The notes beneath the pieces are model-generated. The model searched no databases. It was not told where the DNA came from and saw only the letters and a program-made list of their open reading frames with translations. A stretch of DNA of 64,000 nucleotides from Rachicladosporium sp. CCFEE 5018 (Eukaryota; Ascomycota; Dothideomycetes; Cladosporiales; Cladosporiaceae): contig KZ111146.1 of NCBI GenBank assembly GCA_002077045.2, forward strand, positions 1,064,215 to 1,128,214. Direction: 5' to 3'. Below, one piece after another: positions 30,778 through 42,492 of this stretch (its first letter is position 1; the number at the start of each line of letters is the position of its first letter). The translations under genes were made by a program, and so were the position numbers.

Positions 30778-33700
30778 TTAGACAACGCTATACCTCCCAC
30801 CACCAGCCCTCCGATCTCCCTCCCCACTCAAGGCAGCAATAGTCCCTTCCCTCAACAACCTCACCAATTCAGCCATCGAGTCCTCCACAATAATCTTCGT
30901 CGGCCCCTCGACGAGAATATACAGCTTCGGCAGCTCGCCTGGCTGCGGCTCCTTGCCCTTGTCGTAGTAATTGCCTTTCGTAGTGATCGAGACTTGGCTC
31001 TGATCCAGGATCTTGGAAGTGTTGGTGCGATTCGTGACGGCCCAGCGGGCTTTCTGCGGGAAATCGTTGATCTCGAGCGTGGCGTGGAAGGCGCCTGCGT
31101 CGGGGCCGTGATTGTCAATGGGCTGGCCGGGGCGGGCGGGACCTGAGAGGGAAGTATTAGTATGTCGTACTGAGTTCTTAGTAGGGATCATGATGAGCGT
31201 ACCTCTAGCGCCAACACGGCTGTTGATACTGGCAGCAGCCGCGCGAGCAGCAGCCATGGGATCGACACCCTTGCCGCGAGCGCCCGGACGTGATGAAGCA
31301 GCTGGGGTCGCTTGTGGCGGCGGTGCCTCGGTCTTCTGCACCTCCATCGCACGCCTGAGCAAGTCCGCGAACTTAGCCGGTAGCGCCTCTTCAATTTCTT
31401 CCTCAGTCTTGGCAGCTGCTGCAGCAGTCTGACCGCCCTCCTTCTTCTTGTCTGTCGCCGCAGCTTCTTCTGGCTCTCCGCCCTCGCCAACGTATTGCCT
31501 ACGAATACGATCTTCGTCAGCCTTGCGTGCGGCGTCAAGCTTCTCAATACCCTTGCCGCCGAAGCCAGCGCTGAACTTCTTCACTTCGCCGGAGTCAACC
31601 TTCTTCTTGTATTGGTCCGCTAGGGCTTGCACTTCGGCTGGCACCTCTTGCTTGCTGTCTGTCAGCGCTTTCGCCAAGAAGTTGGCGAAGCGGTCTTGAT
31701 CGGGCATAACGAAGGTGACAGCAGTGCCAGTATTGCCAGCACGGCCAGTGCGTCCGCATCGGTGGACATAGTCTTCGTTGTGATTTGGGCAGTCGTAGTT
31801 GACTACAAGCTTGAGCTGTTTGACGTCAAGTCCGCGAGCGGCGACGGACGTGGCGATCATGACAGGGAAGACGTTGTTCTTGAAGTCAAGAATGGCTTGG
31901 TCACGGTCGATCTGCTCACGACCGCCGTGAATCGGGACGGATGGGTAGCCCTTCTTGCTCAGTTCCTTGAACAGTGCGTCCGCAGTCTCTTGTTTCTCGA
32001 CGAAGACAAGGCAGCGGGTGTCCTCGTCGTTCTCAAAGAGCTCCCCAAGCAGTTGCAGAAGACGGTGAAATCGCGTGGTGGCCTCTCGGACCTCAACAAT
32101 CTGCGTGATCTCGGCAGCAACGACACTCTTGCCGCCGACGAGGATCTCAACTGGATTCTTGAGAGCTTTGCGTGCGAGTGACTCGAGCTTCGGAGGAAAC
32201 GTGGCCGAGAACAAGATGTTTTGACGATCGGGACGTACGTTGATAAGCATCTTGGTGATCTGCGGCTCGAAGCCCATGTCGAACATGCGATCGGCCTCGT
32301 CGAGCACAACGTACGTGACGCGGCGGAGATTGGTCACACGACCACTGTTCGCAGCGAGCAAGTCGATCATGCGACCAGGCGTGCATACGACGATCTCGGC
32401 ACCACGCTTCAGCTCTGCGATCTGATCTTTGATGGGCGCGCCACCATAGCAGCACACTGCACGTAGACTAAGTGCTTTGAGGAATGGCTTGGAGTCGCGG
32501 TGGATCTGTACAGCCAGCTCACGAGTCGGAGCCATAATTAACCCGATAGGTCCGTCCATTGACTCAAGCGGCGGCTGGTCCTTGATGTGGCGGAACATGG
32601 GTAGTAGGAAAGCCATGGTCTTGCCGGAGCCAGTCTTCGCAACACCGATCGTGTCACGGCCGGACATGATCGCCGGAAGAGCTTGCGCCTGGATCGAGCT
32701 TGGCTTCTCGAACTTGAGCTCTCGAATGACCTCAAGTATCTGGGCGCCGAAGCCACCTTGCGGGAACTTCTGGATTGGCTTGGGAGGATTCCGGCCCTTC
32801 ACAGTGATGTTGTCAAGCTCTCCGCGTAGCTCGGCCACCTCGGCGTCGTCCATCTCTGCAATCTCGACAGATTCAGAATAGAAGTTCTTGCGGAAGTCAG
32901 CGTAGTTCTGCTTTGCGTGATCAACTGTGCCAATGTCCTTCTTCTTGTTCTTCTTCATCATGGCCGCGATGTCATCGGACTTGTCACCGATTGCATCGAG
33001 CTCGGCCTCATCGTCATCGCTGAGGTAGACTTGCGCCTCCTGTTTGACTGGTACACGACGTGACTTCGGCGCTTGGAGTGTGCTCATGAAGGCGTCCAGT
33101 GGATCGTCCTCTTCCTCGGCATCCTCCATCACTGTATCTGCCGGCTTGTCTGCAGTGGTAGCTTTAGCTTCCAGACTCTCCTGCTCGACCGCTTCGGCGC
33201 GCTTGATCGCTGCAGCTCGATGAACGGCGTCAGCCTCATCCCCGCTACCAATGTCGTCCGCGTCTTCATCATCATCAATGGGCGCGGTTTCGGAGTCGAT
33301 GACCATACTGGTGGTTGGCAGGCTGGGAAGCTTCTCTAATGTGCGTTCGGAGCTGTCGTCGTCATCGAATCCCGTTGCTGCCTTCGCGGCGGAAGTGTCA
33401 AACTTCGAAGCTGCAGCTTTGTTAAAGCCGAAGCCCGTGACTTTGCTCTTTGCCAGCGACGGGGCGATGCTGTTGGTGAGGGTGGGTTTGACACCATTTG
33501 CCACGACCGATGGGTTGGCGGCGACTGGAATGGCCACATCACCTCCAAGTGGCTTCACCTTGGCGGCTTCCTCTTGCTTCGCCTTGGCAGCCCTGACGCG
33601 CTTCTGGATCTCCTTCGGGTCGACTTTGGGCTTGGGCAGAGATGTGTCAGCGGAGTCGAGTTCCTTTGCAGTGGCAGGAGGTGTGGCCACAGCAGCCGGT

Positions 33701-34389
33701 GACTGAACTGCAGGTGACCCTGAACCTTCTTTGGCAGCCTTCTCTGCGAGGACTTTGGCGCGCCACTCGGCGAGAGTAGCTTGGCGAGCCGCTTGTTTTG
33801 CAGCAGCTTCGGCTTTGGCTTTCTCGGCTTCGCGGTCTGCGGTGGTGGGGCGAGGAGACTGAAATGTCATTAGCTTGCTCTGGTCTGCTGTCAGAGCGGA
33901 GCGTGGACGTACCTCAACATCACGCGTAGACGACTTCATCGGCGTTCTGCCATCGTGAGCACGGTCATCGCGGCGCGGCGATGAGCTGCGCTTGGTCCTC
34001 TTCCTGTCGCGGTCATCGTAGGTATCGCGAGAGTCACGATAGTAGCGATCTCTGTCATCGCGCCTCGCTCTCACAGGACTGGCATCACGCCTCGATCTCA
34101 CCGGACTCCCCTCACGTGACCTCTTCCTCTCTCCTCTGTCCCTCGAGCGATCGCGGCGTGGCTGGTAGCGGTCGAGAGATCTGTCTCTGGTTCTCGGGCG
34201 ATCGCGCTCTCGGTGGTCGCGGGGATACTGCGCAAAAGTCAGGATCCTTTGAGGTGAAGGTATGTAAGGCGAGCCTCCTCCACGGCCGCGACGCACCTCT
34301 CTGCTGCGAGATCTGCGTCTGTGACTGCGATCATCGCGGCGATCACGTGCATGGCGGTCATCGCCCCTACGTGGTGGTGAGTATGCCAT
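30778..34389 (-). CDS. prp5: DEAD-box RNA helicase PRP5 (copy B)
   Basis: 1142 residues after removing introns at 34296-34228, 33912-33859 and 31202-31143, which have the same lengths as in A (69, 54, 60 nt). Donors differ from A: GTACGT instead of GTGTGT for intron 2, and GTACGC instead of GTACGT for intron 3. Helicase motifs are all intact. Replacements concentrate in the RS-rich and linker regions, with only scattered ones in the core (for example Ile to Leu in DQAIIDFK). Confidence 0.9.
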   Translation of the reverse strand: MAYSPPRRGDDRHARDRRDDRSHRRRSRSREVRRGRGGGSPYIPSPQRILTFAQYPRDHRERDRPRTRDRSLDRYQPRRDRSRDRGERKRSREGSPVRSRRDASPVRARRDDRDRYYRDSRDTYDDRDRKRTKRSSSPRRDDRAHDGRTPMKSSTRDVEVRPRSALTADQSKLMTFQSPRPTTADREAEKAKAEAAAKQAARQATLAEWRAKVLAEKAAKEGSGSPAVQSPAAVATPPATAKELDSADTSLPKPKVDPKEIQKRVRAAKAKQEEAAKVKPLGGDVAIPVAANPSVVANGVKPTLTNSIAPSLAKSKVTGFGFNKAAASKFDTSAAKAATGFDDDDSSERTLEKLPSLPTTSMVIDSETAPIDDDEDADDIGSGDEADAVHRAAAIKRAEAVEQESLEAKATTADKPADTVMEDAEEEDDPLDAFMSTLQAPKSRRVPVKQEAQVYLSDDDEAELDAIGDKSDDIAAMMKKNKKKDIGTVDHAKQNYADFRKNFYSESVEIAEMDDAEVAELRGELDNITVKGRNPPKPIQKFPQGGFGAQILEVIRELKFEKPSSIQAQALPAIMSGRDTIGVAKTGSGKTMAFLLPMFRHIKDQPPLESMDGPIGLIMAPTRELAVQIHRDSKPFLKALSLRAVCCYGGAPIKDQIAELKRGAEIVVCTPGRMIDLLAANSGRVTNLRRVTYVVLDEADRMFDMGFEPQITKMLINVRPDRQNILFSATFPPKLESLARKALKNPVEILVGGKSVVAAEITQIVEVREATTRFHRLLQLLGELFENDEDTRCLVFVEKQETADALFKELSKKGYPSVPIHGGREQIDRDQAILDFKNNVFPVMIATSVAARGLDVKQLKLVVNYDCPNHNEDYVHRCGRTGRAGNTGTAVTFVMPDQDRFANFLAKALTDSKQEVPAEVQALADQYKKKVDSGEVKKFSAGFGGKGIEKLDAARKADEDRIRRQYVGEGGEPEEAAATDKKKEGGQTAAAAAKTEEEIEEALPAKFADLLRRAMEVQKTEAPPPQATPAASSRPGARGKGVDPMAAARAAAASINSRVGARGTLIMIPTKNSVRHTNTSLSGPARPGQPIDNHGPDAGAFHATLEINDFPQKARWAVTNRTNTSKILDQSQVSITTKGNYYDKGKEPQPGELPKLYILVEGPTKIIVEDSMAELVRLLREGTIAALSGEGDRRAGGGRYSVV

Positions 34390-34908
34390 TTGCACCGCCG
34401 AAGTGTATGTGTTCGGTGTACCAAGTCCCTTCTTCGGGATGTCACTTCGTGTGTGCTGTGGATGTGTGAAGCAGTGTGCCTCACTGCTGTTGATGCTGAA
34501 ACTGTTGCTGCCACTGCCGCCCACCACTCACGCCGCCTCACACACCAGGATGAGTATGACGGTATACCTTGCGTTCAATGATACTGATCCTGCTGTTGTG
34601 CGGTGTCGGAGGTGTGGGATATGAACTGCTTGATCAGTCACAGCGGCGCATGATTGAAGTCAAAGAATCTCAAGTTGAAGCCATGCACTCGGGAAACGCT
34701 AATACCCCGCGCTATCCCAAAGGGGACTAAAGTACCAGCCATCGCGTAGGGCTGGCAGGTGGCCGCGGTGTGAGCTCACGCGATGAAACGGCAACAGAGC
34801 TGCTCCTGATTACACGACTACACTGGCAGGAGCAATCTCATAGCACCGCATACTGGATCGCATATACCATAGAAACCTGTCTATCACACAACATCCTCCA
34901 CCGCCACG
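34390..34908. promoter_or_regulatory. Divergent PRP5/HMG-box promoter region (B)
   Basis: Carries the same conserved block as A (about 34677-34792) with the GTGAGCTCAC palindrome. Sequence after it, next to the HMG-box start, is largely unlike A. Confidence 0.45.
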
Positions 34909-36132
34909 ATGCTCGGCCGGCAGGTCACATTCCTCCTCCGCCGGCCACAACTCCCCCTCCGTCTGGCCACATCCTCCACACAATGCCTCTCAGCCCGATC
35001 ACTGCACACAACGCCCGCCGTGCTCGGCGTGACTGCCTCAAAGCCCGGCCGACCCAAGAAAGCCGTCGGCGAGCCAAGCCGAGTGATCAAACGCGCCGTC
35101 AAACGCGTCGCGAAGAAGCCAGCCTCAGACCCTAACGATGCTGCTTCACAACAAGTCGCCACGAAGCAGGCAGGCACGACTCCGAAGACGAAAGCCAAAG
35201 CGAAGGCTGCCAAGCCCAAAACAGTGAAGAAGGTAAAGAAAGCGACACCTCCGAAGAAGGTCTACACGGAAGCACAACTCGCTGCAAAGAAAGAGCGAGC
35301 CGCGAGAGCAAAGGCAGCCAAGGACGTAAAGTCGCTGAAAGCCGCTGCTCTCTCGCCACCCAAGATCGTGCCCTCGAACGCGTATCTCCAATTCATAAAA
35401 GCGCACAAAGGTGACCTTCAGTCGCTAGTAAATGCAGAGAAGGAGAAACTCCCCGAAGGCAGCAAATTGAACATAAAAGGCACCTTGACGGAACACTCGA
35501 AGAACCTTTCGGCAGCGTGGAAGGAGCAGTCACCGGCTGATATTGAAGTAAGGATGTACCCTGCGTGCAACCCCGCGAATTCTTTACTGATAACGCAAAC
35601 AGCACTTCAACCACCTCGCCCACACCACCACAGAAGCCCACCAAGCCGCCTACAAGTCCTGGGTCCAATTCCACACCCCAGATGAAATCAAGCTCGCGAA
35701 CTCTGCACGCCGCTCACTCCGCCGTCGGGAGTCCTCGAGTAGCAGCGGCTCAGAGCCTGCGAAGAACAGGCGCACACGCTGGCCCGCGATCCTCGACGAG
35801 CGCGAGCCCAAAGCCGCTGTGCAGCCTTACATTCAATTCAGCATCGCACGGAACGCGAGTGGGGATTTCAAGCATTTGCCGTTGATTGAGCGGAGTAAGC
35901 TCATTGGGGAGGAGTGGAAGGCGCTTGAGGTGGGGGAGAAGAAGGTAAGTCGCTCCAGTGTAGGAAGTGAAGCAGGGTGTTGGGCTGATTTGCATTGTAG
36001 AAGTACGAAACGCTGCACTCCGCTGACCGGGAACGCTATATCGACGAGTACAGCTCTGTCCACGGCCACGCGCCGTTGGCGCAGCTGGAAAGCCAACATC
36101 CGGAGTTGACGAGCGCTGCTTCTGCCGCGTAA
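34909..36132 (+). CDS. Mitochondrial two-HMG-box protein (copy B)
   Basis: Exons 34909-35547, 35603-35944 and 36001-36132, 370 residues. Exon lengths match A exactly. The second intron has an ordinary GTAAGT donor, which confirms the position of the GC donor in A. Changes cluster in the presequence (SARSLHTTPAVL) and the linker. Confidence 0.82.
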
Positions 36133-36489
36133 TCAATCAGAGGACAGCAACATGCAGCAAGCGATTTACGAGGCGTTGTGGCAACATGGAGTGGGCGCTG
36201 TGGATGTATGGTACAGGCAACGGACAGGCTCCATTGCCGGGACTGCTACGGGCAAAGGCGTTTCATTTGTGAGTAAGAGGAGGGATGTGTGTATACTGAC
36301 GGCAATAGTCTTGTAAGGTATCTCTGTGAGCTATGCTGTGCTACAATGCTACCCGTTCTTCACACTCACACTAGTGAACATTCAGCACCCCCCTATCTGC
36401 TTTCCACGGCCGTCTATCAGGAGCTGCTTTTCTTTCCCCCAAAGTCCCAAACGCCACGCTAAGTCAACATTTCCCCTTTCCACAATCAC
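36133..36489. other. Convergent intergenic region (B)
   Basis: About 360 nt, strongly diverged from A in the middle. No gene seen. Confidence 0.45.
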
Positions 36490-38061
36490 TCACAAACCCC
36501 TCATACCCTCCCCGATCCTCGCCATCCCCAATCCCTCAACCTCCTCCGTCACCCCCCTCTTCCTCTTCCCCCTCCTCCTCAAAGTCAACATTTCCCCAAA
36601 CCACATCTCCCAAGCCCCCTCCCCACCCTCCAACAACACCTTCCCATGCCCCGGCCCCTCGAAATGCTTCCTCAGCCCCTCCCTCCGTGTATCAACGTAC
36701 GCGCAATCCGGACATCCTACGCCCGCCTCACTGTCATGCACGCCTCGAACGTGCTTGGCGCGGTTTGAGCTATCGCTGAAGCCTTCGCCGCAGATGTGGC
36801 AAAGGAACTTCTTGACTGGAGTTCCGTGGCACGCAGAGCGGAGATGCGTTTTGAGGAGATCGCGGTAGGCGAAGGTTTTGTTGCAGGTTGGGTGGGGGCA
36901 GGCGTAGGGGCGTTCGCCGGTGTGGGTTTTGAGGTGGACGTTTAGTTGTTGGGAGGTGACGAACGCGGCGCCGCAGCCTGGGATGTGGCAGGCGTGCGGT
37001 TTGAACTGGGTGTGGGAGTGTAGGTGGCGGATTAGTTTTGGTTTCGTTGGGAAGGGACGGGCGAGGCAGCCGACCCAGTGGCAGGGGTGCGAAGTGTGCG
37101 TGCTGTGGAGGTGTGTGGAGAGGATGTGGGTGTGAAGTGCTTGGGGTGTTGGGAAAGACAGCGAGCAGGGTGCTGGGTGGGCCCAGTGGCAGGTGTAGAG
37201 GCCTGTCTGCGGGGACATGACGGTGGCGCCTTGAAGTCGCCGGTGGCCGCCTCGTGATGCTGATGGACGGGAGGAGGTCGAGCTTGCTGGCGTACTGCGG
37301 GTGGTGTTTGGGGATGTCTGGTAGGGCGTTGGTGGTTGGTGGAGTGCTGCTGTGAGGAGGGAGCTCATGTCGTGCTCAGAGGTGCAAGCTGGATCGCAGC
37401 ATGCAGCTGGAGACTTCTGATGGTATGTCGGTGGCTGTAGTGGTCGATGCCAGGGTACGTACCCATGTAGGTGGTCGACATGCGAGTGACCATGAGAGGG
37501 ACAAATGTCGGACATGCAACACGTCGTGCAGGCTGCTGGTGCTACTTCACAGCAGGGGTCCGGACCTTCGTCGCATGACGGATCATCGCAACAGCCTGCT
37601 ATGGCTGGGTCGTCGCATCCGAGATCGTGGCACGGTACGTGAACTTCTGGTGGGAGACTGCAGTAGTCGTGTGGGATTTCGCATGGCGCGTGGACTGCAG
37701 CGGCCGTGTCGCTTATACAGCAGGACTCTGGACTGTGAGGCTCCCAACATGGTTCACAGGGCGAGCTAGCTGAGCAAGGGAGATCGCAGCAGAAAACCTC
37801 GTCGTAGTTGGCAAACGTGTATGAGCTCTCGTACTGCGCCGTCGAGCTGGGTGGTTGAAGGTCGTGTATCGAAGAATCCATGCTGCTGATGGGACGAGGG
37901 TAGTCCGCCATGCCGTTCATCTCGTGATCTTGCAAATCATCTAGAGCCCGTCTAGATGCCGCAACGCTAGTCCAGTCAATGGTTTGCCATTGCCAATCGC
38001 AAAGTGACGATGTCACAAGAACTAGCCCTGTCATCAAGGTGGTCAATTCCCCCGCACCCAA
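36490..38061 (-). CDS. C2H2 zinc-finger factor with Cys-rich N-terminus (B)
   Basis: 523 residues, the same length as A. All finger ligands and the N-terminal cysteine motifs (CCDLPC, CCDDPSC, CCDPAC) are kept, while the neighbouring Ser/Thr-rich spacers vary. This retention supports a working Cys-rich domain. Confidence 0.75.
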   Translation of the reverse strand: MGAGELTTLMTGLVLVTSSLCDWQWQTIDWTSVAASRRALDDLQDHEMNGMADYPRPISSMDSSIHDLQPPSSTAQYESSYTFANYDEVFCCDLPCSASSPCEPCWEPHSPESCCISDTAAAVHAPCEIPHDYCSLPPEVHVPCHDLGCDDPAIAGCCDDPSCDEGPDPCCEVAPAACTTCCMSDICPSHGHSHVDHLHGYVPWHRPLQPPTYHQKSPAACCDPACTSEHDMSSLLTAALHQPPTPYQTSPNTTRSTPASSTSSRPSASRGGHRRLQGATVMSPQTGLYTCHWAHPAPCSLSFPTPQALHTHILSTHLHSTHTSHPCHWVGCLARPFPTKPKLIRHLHSHTQFKPHACHIPGCGAAFVTSQQLNVHLKTHTGERPYACPHPTCNKTFAYRDLLKTHLRSACHGTPVKKFLCHICGEGFSDSSNRAKHVRGVHDSEAGVGCPDCAYVDTRREGLRKHFEGPGHGKVLLEGGEGAWEMWFGEMLTLRRRGKRKRGVTEEVEGLGMARIGEGMRGL

Positions 38062-38187
38062 ATCCGACCAGGGTCAAGCACGTGGCAATCGCGACTCCAC
38101 ACCTCACCTGCACCTACCCATTGACTAACTTTACCACCCTTCCGCGCATCACTCCTTCCCTTACTCACCGACAGACCCTCCCTCGCA

Positions 38188-38781
38188 ATGGGCAACTGCT
38201 TCGGCAAGCCCTCCTCTAGCGATCAGAACTTCTCAGGCGAAGGCCGCACACTTGGCGCATCCGCAGCGCGACCCGCTGGAGCTGGAGCGACGAGTGCGAA
38301 GATCTCGGCACCACAAGCTGGGAGGACACTAGGCGCGAATCCTGTTGCCGCGACAGAGGGGGGACAGCTGAGTCCAGGCGAGGCGGCGAGACGGGCGGCT
38401 GAGGTGCGTACAAGTCCTCTGTCTTTGAGTGAAGATGGGGTGAAGATGCAGAAGTCACGATATGCTGCACGAGGAGCGCAGCAGATGGTCGCGACGGCGT
38501 GGCTATGAGATGTCAAGAGCAGCCGAGCGAGCACACGGCGCGATCTACCTATACTGGCTCTCGCCATGCCATGCGCAACACGGCGCTACAGGGCCGAAGT
38601 TGGCTGACCAGCCACACAGGACCGACTCAACTCCTCCCGAACGCAGAACAGCGGCAAGCTGGGCAAGCAGCTCTCCGCACAGAAGGCACAGACACAGACC
38701 GAGACGCTCGCACAGACAGCAAAGGAAAATCTTGCGCGGCGAGAAGCAGATCAAGCCGGTGTCGTGCGAAGCTACAACTAA
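38188..38781 (+). CDS. Small N-acylated membrane-anchored protein (B)
   Basis: Exons 38188-38403 and 38620-38781, 125 residues. The acylation signal MGNCFGK and the C-terminal helix are unchanged apart from Asn to Ser near the end (RSYN). The intron is 216 nt, as in A, but its 3' half can hardly be aligned. Confidence 0.7.
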
Positions 38782-39031
38782 GCGGTGGGCACAGAGGAGT
38801 GAGACACAGCGCGAGCACTCAGCACTCGCTTCAACGAAAGCATGGCGAGGTAGTGATCTCATCTGGGAAAGGCTCGACTGAGCGGACAGAATCTAGGGCA
38901 ATGCAGCATTGCTTGACTGGAATCTAGACGGCGTTCACTGCATTTCAGCGAGTCCGCTCACAGCATGGAGCTTTGTCCTCTGTCTTTACATCGAAAGTCA
39001 CCTTCTATCCGCTGCCTTGGTCCTCACTTAT

Positions 39032-39770
39032 CTACTTACTCGACAACGCCGTCACGCCCGGCAGCTCCTTGCCCTCGAGCAGTTCCAGACTCGCTCCGCC
39101 TCCTGTAGATACATGGCTCAACTTCTCCTCAACCCCATACTTCGCCGCCACAGTTGCCGTATCCCCACCCCCAATAATCACGATCTTGCCCTTCCCAGCC
39201 GCCGCAACCGCAGCATCCATAGTCTTCTTCGTGCCGTTGGCGAACTTGTCCATCTCAAATACTCCAGGAGGCCCGTTCCACAGAATCGTCTCAGCAGCGT
39301 TGATAGTCTCCTCCGCGAGCTTGATGCTCTTCTCGCCGCAATCAAGCCCCATCCAGCCCTCAGGAATACCTTCACTATCCGTAGCATAGCCCGTCTCAGC
39401 ATCAGCAGCGAACTTGGAAGCCGTGACGAAGTCGACGGGCAGGACGACCTTGACATTGTTCTTCTTCGCCTTCTCCATCAACTCCGGCACTTTCTTCGCG
39501 CCCGCCTCATCAAAAAGCGAGTTCCCGATCTTCATCCCATCCAACGTCTTCTTGAACGTGAACGCCATACCACCGCATACCAGCAGCGAGTCCACCTTGT
39601 CCAGCAAGTTCTCAATCAATTGGATCTTATCGCTCACCTTCGCACCTCCTAGAATAGCTAGGAAAGGTCGCTTCGGCGACTCGAGAGCCTTGGCGAAATA
39701 CTCCAGCTCCTTCTTCATCAGGAAGCCGGCAGCTTTTTGCGGTAAATCGACGCCGACCATGGAGCTGTGA

Positions 39771-39801
<31 letters not shown>

Positions 39802-40294
39802 TGTAGATGTCTCCGAGCGCTGTCAAGCCCTTTCGGAATTTCTCCACGTCTGCTTTATCAGCTTTCGTCTTGTTGCCATCCTTGTCCTTCGCGCTGCCCT
39901 CCTCTTCGATGTGGAATCGCAGGTTCTCTAACAGCACGACGCCGCCGTCTTTTGTGCTGTTGACGGTCTCCTCGACCTCCTTACCCACGCAGTCCGAAGT
40001 GAAGGTGACTTTCTTGCCGTCTAGCAATTTCTCTAGCTCAGCGGCGACGGGCTTGAGCGAGTATTTTGAGTTTGCCTTCCCGTCTGGTCGGCCGAGATGG
40101 GACATGAGGACAACGGCTTTGGCGCCATTTTCGATTGCGTACTTGATTGTGGGGAGGGCGCCAACAATGCGTTGGTTGTTTGTTATCTTCGAGTTGGTCT
40201 CTTTGTCGAGGGGCACGTTGAAGTCGACGCGGATCAGGACTCGTTTGCCTTTGAGGTCCACGTCAGCGATGCTGAGCTTATTGGAGAGAGACAT
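39032..40294 (-). CDS. pgk1: Phosphoglycerate kinase (copy B)
   Basis: Intronless, 420 residues. I find five replacements against A (DH/EN in KYAIDHGA, Pro/Ser in ANPKYS, Asn/Asp in KTKANK, Val/Ile in DIYVND), none at catalytic motifs. Both copies look functional. Confidence 0.97.
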
Positions 40295-40701
40295 GACTAC
40301 TGTGGTGAAATTAAGGCAGAGAACAGGGACCCAGAACGATCTGTATATGTGTAGGCGTGTCGATCAGCAACTGTCAACAAAAAGAAGAGAGCTCTCATTG
40401 GAATTTGTGCCCCACCAAACTCAAGACTGGCGTTGCGGGGCAGGCGCGATGTCATGCTCCGAGTCGCGCCGAGATTCGTGAGTGATCCGCGTGATGTGAG
40501 GATCAATGCGGGTGAAAGTAATGCAGACTAGAGATTCGACGATAGATGCGGAGTTGCGCAGATGGATCGTACCCAACCTTATCTGGTCCATGCTTGAACG
40601 CCATATATGCACCCAATCTGAAGCCACCAACGCCTTGCGAGAAGCACATTGCACTGTCCAGACATCCAAAGCGCCCTTTTCCGTGCTCTTCCCTAAAGCA
40701 C
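40295..40701. promoter_or_regulatory. PGK upstream region (B)
   Basis: About 400 nt upstream of PGK, ending at the stop of the Mpv17-family gene. It holds the minus-strand CCAAT at 40397-40401. The corresponding stretch in A is 16762-17166. No gene seen in either. Confidence 0.45.
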
Positions 40702-41811
40702 TCATACGATAGGTACCTCCAGTTGACTGACGACTTCTGGGTCGGCGGAGTTCGTGAGAGATAGATATGCAGTCCATGCTATTCCTATCGTGCTGACGAA
40801 GGGCTGTGGCTGTCAGTGAATGTTCTCCTTCATGATATCAATGGGACTGCTACTCACAATCTGGAATTGTATTGGTACTATCCGGAAATTCAGTGCCTGC
40901 ACCAGCGGCCAGACCAGGAAGTTGGCCTTCAGCGCTGGGATGTAGACGTCCTGAAACTTGCGGATGATCGCTCGCTTGCCGCCGCCCTCTGCCACTGTCA
41001 TGAACGTGAAGAAGCATGCCAGCCCTGGGATCCTGTCAGCACTTCTCCCTCTCACCGTAACCTCTCAAGTGTACCCACCAACAGGCGCGAAAAGCAATTG
41101 ATCAAACGCCACCCTCTTCATCGCTGCCACTGTAGCGTGTCCCGCCACCAACGGGAATGTCTTGCTTAGAAACGCAAACCACTTATGCTGCAAGGGCGTC
41201 ATTATGAAAGGGTATGCCATGAACCGTACAGTCCTCTCAAAGTCGAATGGCGGCGGGCCTCTCTTCGACGCAGGTGATGTCCAATCATTCTCCGGCCAAG
41301 GCACCTTCTTATCGAGCTCTTGGATCTCTATCGAGAAGAAGTCATCGCGGGGTGCGTCGCCGGCGGCTAACGAGTTTCGTCGTTCGCGACGCATGCGGAC
41401 TGCTGTGAGGGTTTGGGCGACTGTGTCTGCTATACCGCCGAGGACCTGGGTAGGAATGTTAGATAGCTGAGCTGGAGAGATGGACTGGCTCACGTGAGGA
41501 GCGTACGGCGTTGGTGATCATCGTTGTAAGGACTGGCCGGCTTGCGTAGTAGCCATTGAACTTGCGCACTAGTATAGAGACCATGGTGATCTGGATGAGG
41601 AAGACGATGGCGTGGAGTAACGGCTATGTGCATATTAGCATTCCGCTTGGTAGCCTCCGGCGCATTGCATGGCTTTTTGTTGCAGCGCTCGCCGCACATG
41701 CTCGTACACTGCAACGTTTCATGCATTGTCCACAGCACTTACAATGCGACCCTTGATCCACCTCGAGTTCAGTTGCCTCAACACGCGTTTCCGCGTATCG
41801 TTAACAACCAT
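40702..41811 (-). CDS. Mpv17/PMP22-family membrane protein (copy B)
   Basis: Five exons as in A; the last is 40803-40702 and the fourth 41024-40858. The first-exon peptide MVVNDTRKRVLRQLNSRW is unchanged. The third intron is shorter and clearly diverged, which supports its boundaries. Confidence 0.82.
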
Positions 41812-42492
41812 CTTCGCATCCAGGCCGCGAAATGAGAATTCCCAAGTAGGGGCCCGATAGCGACTGGCGATTGCTCGATGGTGATGCAATCACTCCGGTA
41901 GTGCAGTAGTGGAACGTGCGGTCGAGGCTTGATTCCGGGTTGCGAGGGTCACTGGGGTCGGAGATGGGCGGAGCGAGAGGAGGGCTAGGAGTGCGATCTC
42001 GAGAGATTGACTGGGGGTATGAGGTGGGTTTCACAGATACGAGAGTACAGTCAGAGAGGTGCTTAGGTGCTGCGACTGCCAGGCGGCACCGAGGGCTGCA
42101 TCTCAGATCGACATCATGCGGCGGCGGCTAGTTTGAGCCTCCCGCTCTGGGGTCACATTTGAGTTCAGCTTACCTAACGGCAGCCAATGCTCTCCAAGTC
42201 AAGGGCTTTCTTCATCTCGACGCCGCAATGGCAATGAAGAGACATTCCTGATAGCCTCACCGACGTCACGTCAACGCTCGCTACTGCTTCTGCTACGTGC
42301 GCAGAGGTCTTCTCAAAGACCTGGGTCCATCGAGCTTCCTCATATCTCTCTCCCTCCAACACAATCTCTTGGATGACGTGCCGGTAACGACATTTCTTTT
42401 CGTACATGAGCTCTCTATCCGTCTGATAAGGTCGCGTGCTCTTCTGCCATGCTTTCTGCACACTCTCCTTGCTGTCTAAACATACCGCAGCC
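41812..42492. other. Divergent intergenic region (B)
   Basis: Matches 18276-18961. It contains a 5' frame rich in Pro/Ser/Asp (to about 42034) that would join the Mpv17-family N-terminus only through an unseen splice. Promoter sequence otherwise. Confidence 0.4.
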